Below, one piece after another: positions 59,201 through 64,000 of a DNA stretch of 64,000 nucleotides. The notes beneath the pieces were generated by a model, which worked only from the letters and a program-made list of their open reading frames with translations, had not been told where the DNA came from and searched no databases. Made by a program: the position numbers and the translations under genes. The DNA is from Mesorhabditis belari (taxonomy: Eukaryota > Nematoda > Chromadorea > Rhabditida > Rhabditidae), in contig CAUEEP010000728.1 of NCBI GenBank assembly GCA_958450365.1, positions 1,550,001 to 1,614,000 on the forward strand, in the 5' to 3' direction. The stretch's first letter is position 1; every line of letters starts with the position of its first letter.

Positions 59201-62200
59201 AACAAATGGGACAATCCATGTACTGAATAAATGTATAATTCATTTCTTGCATTAGATTACAAAAACAAAACAATCAAACCTTTTCAATGACTCGACCCAA
59301 AATTATATAGCCGACGTTTGAGTAGAGATGAACAATGTTAACAGAAACTTTTGGTGGATGAGAGTCAAAGAGCCACGAAAGAAATTGATGATTGGTGAAG
59401 TTTTGCCTAAACTTTTGAATTGAAAAGATTACAGTGAAAGAAACTTTGAGAATTCGTATCTTCTGAAGTGTTCCCAGGAGCCGACGGTGTGCTCGAGGAG
59501 ATGTTGAACGGTGATTGAAAGCATTTGAGAGTTGTAGGGCCGTGTGCCAAAGTCGTGTCCCAGAATTCCAGTTGGGCCTAGAAATTGGCTATAAAAGCAG
59601 ATAAAGAAAGCTAAGATATTTCAAATACAAACCAAATACAAGCGAGTCGAGCCGAATCTTTTTTTGATTGATCAGCTCTTGAATAGCCATTGCAGTGATC
59701 GTTTTCGAGATGCTCGCAATTCGATATCGATGATCGGGGTTGGCCTTAGCGATGTAGTTGTTGAATATTTTGTTTTTCTAGTACCTTTATTCTTTGTAAA
59801 ACGTCAGCATAACCAAAAGCTGCCTTGTAGATTTCAATTCCGTTTACTTGAACAAAAATTGACATTGATGGGATTTCCATTGTTCGCATTACTTTCTCGA
59901 TTTCTTCGTTTACCCAGAAGGAAGTGTTTGTGCTAAACAAAGCTAACAATAAAGAGATTTTCTAGGTTTAGTCGAAGCTAAAAGATATAATTGGATAATT
60001 GGAATATTAGACCCAAATCTAGACCCAAATCTAGAACCAGATTTAGACCCAAATCTGGCCTCAAAGCTAGAACCAAATCTAGACCCAAATCTAGACTCAA
60101 ATCTAGAACCAAATCTAGACCCAGATCTAGAACCAGATCTAGAACCAGATCTAGAACCAGATCTAGACCCAAATCTAGACCCAAATCTAGACCCAGATCT
60201 AGACCCAAATCTGGACTCAAATCTAGACTCAAATCTAGACCCAGATCTAGACTCAAATCTAGACCCAGATCTAGACTCAAATCTAGACCCAGATCTAGAC
60301 TCAAATCTAGACCCAGATCTAGACCCAAATCTAGACCCAGATCTAGACCCAAATCTGGACTCAAATCTAGACTCAAATCTAGACTCAAATCTAGAACCAA
60401 ATCTAGACCCAAATCTAGACCCAAATCTTTTTCAAGCCTCACTTTATATCCCTTGGTATCATTCGATTTGTCCACGTAAACCCATGATCTCTCCAAATCG
60501 TGTAAACTTTTTGATTTGGAGTCAAATGAACCACTGATAGTTCAAGGTCAGAATTCCCTTTTCCCATTCGAGGTTCCAAATCGTGAATACTATTAAATAT
60601 CTCAAAGCGATATCTAAATCTTCTTAGAATCAATGCTACCAATCAATGCTACTCACCGAACTCCAAATCCTTTCCTCCATAAAATTATTGCTTGCAAAGT
60701 TTCGCTTGACGTGTTTTTAAAAGTCTATCCAAAATTTCAATTCTAATTACTGTAGTTACCAGAAAAATCTTTATATAATAGCCCTCTTGCCCCATTTGAG
60801 TGTCCTTTTTTAGCATTTCTTCAAGAGAGCCTTGCTTAATCAAAAGATTAAGTTTTTTTGACGTATGTTTATTAGTTACCTCAATGACGTAATGCCAGAG
60901 AAACTCGTCGACTTTATGCCAAACACTTGTAAAGATAGGAAGGCCAGTTGTGGTACAGAAATGGACTGGCTAAAGTTAGTGATAAGGTGGATTTGACTGT
61001 CACATTTAGAGTAATTATTATTCATTTTCATAGTTAAATTAGCATAATTTGATTTAAAAAAGCAATTTTTGCATAAGTTTGATTGACTTGATAAATGCAA
61101 ATTTGTTAATGAAAGCAAACAAACGGTGTTATACATAGGGGAAAATCTTTTCTATAATTTGAATTACTCGTTTTCGCTTTCAAATAGTTTCCACAAGCTT
61201 TCTTATGTAAAAATTTCAATTCTACACCTTAAAATAACCTAAAAAAACCACTTTTATAATAGAAATTAGTTAATATACCGTATTTTCTCTATTAGTAGTG
61301 CACCATGAGCGTAGCCTAAATTGCTCGAAATCTTGAAATGCGCTTATCAGAACCTATCGATGTGGGGTCGGAAAATGTAGCTGACGATGAGCTCTAGTGG
61401 GGGAATAGAGTGTTGGACTTCTGGGAAAACTTGGAAACTGTAAAATAGTGCTCAACTCGGCTCACCGGGAAATATTAGGGAAATAGATCCGTCTGACCTA
61501 CTAGCCTAATTTGGAATAATCTACCGTCTTCTCTCCAATAGTAGTGTACCCAAAGCTTCTCCTAAATTGCTCGAAATCTCGAGAACCGCTTCTCAGAACC
61601 TATCGATGTGGGATCGGAAAATGTAGCTGACGATGCGATCTAGTGGGGGATTTGCGTGTTGAGCTTCTGCAAAACCTTGGAAACCGTAAAATCGTCACCA
61701 ACTCGGCTCGACCGGGTGCACTAGTATTAGAGAGAAAACGATTGTAATCACAATGTCCAAAAGTCTCGATAGGTGAATTTGCTAAATGTTTTTGGGGTGC
61801 ACTACTATTAGAGAAAATACGGTAAGCTTTTTAGAAGGAGAAAAGTTAAGAAATTCAGTGATCTGCCTAAAAATCTACCAATCAATCCTTTGACCTTTGT
61901 CTACTTAATTCTTAGTTAACTTTTAAATGAAAATTTTTAACCAACAGAAGCCCACTCTAGCCACATTTAGGCCAAATTACATACAAAATACTCGACCTTT
62001 AACCGTTTCTCCATCATCAAATTCGATTCTGATTCCAATTCATTAAGTGTTAAGTTTATTCTCACGAAATGACGTCCCCGTTTCGCTTCGGCATTCACCA
62101 CATATAAAGTGTCATTCAGATAACTGAAAGCTTTTTGTTAACAGTTAAATGACTTAAAAAGAAAAGTTTCAAGTTACCGATAAGGGCAAACTGATGTCGC

Positions 62201-62700
62201 TAAATAACCATTATTCTGTAGTTGATCCAGTACTCCAAAAAGATCTCGTTCCATTAATTGCACAAATGATAATCGCTTTTTTGATGAGTTTATTTTATAG
62301 AAATTTGGATAAAGAACAGAATCGTGTAGAGGGAAAAGCTGAAAAGATTTATAAATTATTTTTCTCTAACCACTAAGCTATCCGGTAAGCTATTCGATAA
62401 GCTAGAAGCTATTGAGCTATCGCTACAAGCTATCCGATAAGCTACAAGCTATTGAGCTAGCCGGTACAAGCTATTCGATAAGCTACAAGCTAGAAGCTAT
62501 TGAGCTAGCCGGTACAAGCTGTCCGATAAGCTACAAGCTATTGAGCTATCGCTACAAGCTATCCGATAAGCTACAAGCTAGAAGCTATTGAGCTATCCGG
62601 TACAAGCTATTCGATTCGAAAAAAAACAGCCAAGTACCTGTACACCAGTTGCTTGTTTCGATGGGTAAAATTTCGACATCGGTACGATTTGTGCTTTGTA
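56253..62700 (-). CDS. Beta-lactamase-like serine hydrolase with N-terminal tandem repeats
   Basis: Related to bacterial class C beta-lactamases/esterases and to worm LACT proteins. Catalytic exons, high to low: 59785-59932, 59633-59744, about 59431-59577, 59280-59406, 57418-57516, 57184-57314, 57024-57133, 56253-56380. They show YRIASISKTITAMAIQELIN (SxxK), ITVQHLLEHTVG, YSNVGYIILGRVIEK (YxN), MDAAAGWTLTAQDVAK and FYHFGSLAG (HxG): all three active-site motifs. Upstream exons (60443-60613, 60657-60724, 60760-60834, 60880-60969, about 61997-62129, about 62182-62275, about 62638-62700) give roughly 50-residue repeats with an aromatic IW/VW-K signature (AIILWRKG, VYTIWRDH, TSVWHK). These resemble the bacterial tandem repeat domain (BTRD1) that precedes such hydrolases; that match is by eye. 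The 5' end is unresolved. The gene at 58269 is nested in the 57517-59279 intron. Confidence 0.88.
56508..56915. repeat. Foldback element in the last hydrolase intron
   Basis: Arms of about 150 bases: 56508-56660 against 56765-56912, with TTGAATATTTTTCCGGGTCG and GGCCTATAACTTTGTCTAGA. Confidence 0.9.
57710..57945. mobile_element. TACCGTATTT-family MITE in hydrolase intron
   Basis: Left end GTATATCGTAATCTCTCTAA (degenerate), right end GGTGCACTACTATTAGCGGA then AATACGGTA. The body matches 48.3 and 61.3 kb. Confidence 0.82.
58269..59226 (+). CDS. Secreted Gln/Gly/Pro-repeat protein, nested gene
   Basis: Two exons. 58269-58309 encodes the signal peptide MKYIAFFCLPIVAV; 58551-59226 encodes FASPVPPQGGQQPGG followed by a body of GGQQPQQP, MGGQTQGG and PPMNGQQPSG units, ending GGQQMGQSMY. 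The spliced product is about 239 residues; the unspliced frame through the intron also stays open but lacks the leader. The TGA at 59224-59226 is followed at once by AATAAA, a polyadenylation signal. The whole gene lies on the opposite strand inside the hydrolase intron 57517-59279. It shares plan and leader with the gene at 44403-45463, so the two look like paralogues. No enzymatic motif; function unknown. The antisense Leu/Ser- and Val-rich frames are shadows of the repeat. Confidence 0.82.
59227..59232 (+). promoter_or_regulatory. AATAAA polyadenylation signal
   Basis: Directly follows the stop codon of the nested repeat-protein gene, so its 3' UTR would be very short and end well before the antisense exon at 59280. 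Confidence 0.6.
59998..60430. repeat. 12-base minisatellite in hydrolase intron
   Basis: About thirty-five units of AAATCTAGACCC / AGATCTAGAACC fill the intron 59933-60442. The Leu-Asp and Arg-Pro-Lys-Ser frames on the two strands are by-products. Confidence 0.95.
61275..61832. mobile_element. TACCGTATTT-family MITE, two units
   Basis: Begins ATACCGTATTTTCTCTATTA and ends with the inverse TATTAGAGAAAATACGGTAA. Two body units (61300-61510 and 61540-61735) share GAACCTATCGATGTGG and GTAGCTGACGATG. Located in the long hydrolase intron 60970-61996. Confidence 0.88.
62365..62625. repeat. GCTATCCGGTACAAGCTATT satellite, array 1
   Basis: Units of 30-45 bases built from GATAAGCTACAAGCTA and GAGCTATCCGGTACAAG. 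At its left edge TCTAACCACTAAGCTATC is, on the minus strand, a tRNA A-box (TAGCTTAGTGGTTAGAG). Confidence 0.9.
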
Positions 62701-63124
62701 ACATTGTAAAAAAATAAAAAACAATAAGAAAACGTTCATTTCTCAAGTCATTATGAGGCTGAAAATGAGAAAATTTGAGGAAAATTGAAGAAAACTGAGG
62801 GAAGGTCATGTTTTGTTCTGGGAAAATTGTTGGCTTTTAGCAGGTTAGCGGTCAATAATCAAGGCTGCATGGTTAAATGAAATTTCAATTTCAAATTTCA
62901 AAATCAAAGATTTGTTTGTATAGAGATTGTTAAACAAAAAAAGAATAGCGCAACGATTTCACTATTCTATTCTTTATTTTTTACGAATGAAACAATTTCC
63001 CTCTCATCGATTTTGTTAAGGTGTGACCGTTTTCATTCTTTTGATTGTCATCTTCTTGTCTCTCTCGATCACTTTCATATTGTCATCATGTCAAGTGAAG
63101 GAGTTGGCAAGAAAAAGTGGATTT

Positions 63125-63510
63125 CTGGTGTAGATTGAATCCTAAACCTCTTGCTTTCCAGACAATTGCTCTAACCACTAAGCTATCCGGTAAGCTATTT
63201 GGTAAGCTACAAGCTACTGAGCTATCCGGTACAAGCTATTCGATAAGCTACAAGCCAGAAGCTATTGAGCTATCCGGTACAAGCTATCCGATAAGCTCCA
63301 AGCTACAAGCTATTGAGCTATCCGGCACAAGCTATCCGATAAGCTCCAAGCTACAAGCTATTGAGCTATCCGGCACAAGCTATTCGATAAGCTACAAGCT
63401 ATTGAGCTATCCGGTACAAGCTATTCGATAAGCTACAAGCTAGAAGCTCTTGAGCTGTCCGGTACAAACTATCCAGTAATCTACAAGTTATTGAGCTATC
63501 CAGTAAGCTA
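63125..63510. repeat. Satellite array 2 with tRNA-like edge
   Basis: Same units as array 1. The left edge (63130-63190, minus strand) reads TAGCTTAGTGGTTAGAGCAA, then about 20 bases on GGTTTAGGATTCAATCT, an A-box/B-box pair. The array therefore abuts a tRNA-derived head. Confidence 0.85.
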
Positions 63511-63907
63511 TCCAATCTTTTGCCAAGAGAAAGAAGGAAAGAAAAGGGGAAGAAGAAAGAAAGAAGAGAATAAAAAGTGAAAGAGTTAAAAGTATCAAGA
63601 ACAGGTTGAATTTGAAATGAACTTTGCTCAAAGCAATTTAATGATTGATTTTGTGTTTCACTACAAGAAAAAGTAATCATTCAGCAAGACTAGTTTTAGG
63701 TTTAATTGAAAAAACCGAGATAAGCGTCTTTGTCTAACATTATACCGTAAAAAGAAAAACTCTAATAGAACTCTAATAGGATTTTGGCGTAGTTTACTCT
63801 CAAACAAGCGCTCATATCGGCACACCAGTATCAGCAAAATCGGTTCTTTTTTGTCACTTTTCAATCATTTTTCTAAGCGTTGATTAATGGTAAAAATCTG
63901 TGTTATA

Positions 63908-64000
63908 TATGTCGTAGCCGCTAACGAATGATTCGAATGATTCGCTAGCGCTAACGATAACGCTAGCGCTAAGTCTGTAAAATTTTGAAAACGATCTGTT
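63908..64000. repeat. End of a foldback element cut by the window edge
   Basis: TATATGTCGTAGCCG matches the terminal sequence of 12487-13062, then runs into GCTAGCGCTAACG repeats. Confidence 0.6.

Larger units (their letters stand above)
62721..64000. other. Right end: repeats, no supported gene
   Basis: Apart from the satellite and the MITE fragment I find no exon chain. The small frames at 63399-63680 and 63661-63864 (minus) overlap repeat or lack motifs. Confidence 0.45.

Noticed and set aside
58510..59214. Leu/Trp/Ser- and Val/Ala-rich frames opposite the nested repeat gene
   Set aside because: Shadows of the GGQQ repeat; only the plus frame has a signal peptide exon, a splice pair and a poly-A signal.
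59978..60496. Leu-Asp repeat (minus) and Arg-Pro-Lys-Ser repeat (plus) frames
   Set aside because: 12-base satellite in an intron; the hydrolase exons 60443-60613 and 59785-59932 join in phase across it.

Overview
The window looks like nuclear DNA of a rhabditid-type nematode. Protein genes are cut into many short exons, with mostly short introns ending in the nematode-style TTTTCAG or TTTTAG acceptor. The genes found have close worm counterparts (a ground-like hedgehog-related gene, an ACBP-fused enoyl-CoA isomerase, a palmitoyl-protein thioesterase, a secreted worm-type beta-lactamase-like hydrolase). A recognisable SL1 spliced-leader RNA gene is also present, with a broken 5S rRNA start beside it in divergent orientation. 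I cannot name the species.

Layout. 1-616 is the 3' end of an unrecognised + strand gene. 771-4893 (-) is a complete ppt-1-like thioesterase. 6464-8829 (+) is a mitochondrial ECI2/ech-4-like isomerase. 9248-14708 (-) is a CYP4-clan-like cytochrome P450, and one of its introns holds the SL1 RNA gene and the 5S fragment. 14.7-22.35 kb has no supported gene; it holds tandem repeats and a very large inverted duplication. 22353-25674 (-) is a ground-like (GRL) secreted protein. 25.7-39.5 kb is mostly repeats, with one small candidate gene (29961-30995) and transposon relics. 39550-44118 (+) is a C2H2 zinc-finger protein of disconnected/basonuclin type. 44403-45463 (-) is a secreted Q/N/G-repeat protein carrying a frameshift. 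45.5-52.3 kb is repeat-rich. 52301-56193 (+) is the N-terminal part of an M1 aminopeptidase that stops before the catalytic motifs. 56253 to about 62.7 kb (-) is a beta-lactamase-like serine hydrolase with an N-terminal series of about 50-residue repeats. One of its introns contains, on the opposite strand, a second secreted Q/G-rich protein gene (58269-59226) related to the one at 44 kb. 62.7-64 kb is repeat.

The genes do not form an obvious pathway. Much of the non-coding sequence is foldback or MITE-like DNA: mariner-type and Tc1-type terminal repeats, a family beginning TACCGTATTT, several tRNA-headed SINE-like units and many minisatellites. Many sit inside introns, which accounts for the long introns of otherwise compact genes.

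Exon coordinates were worked out by hand from splice sites and reading-frame continuity. Family assignments rest on motifs recognised by eye, without database searches.
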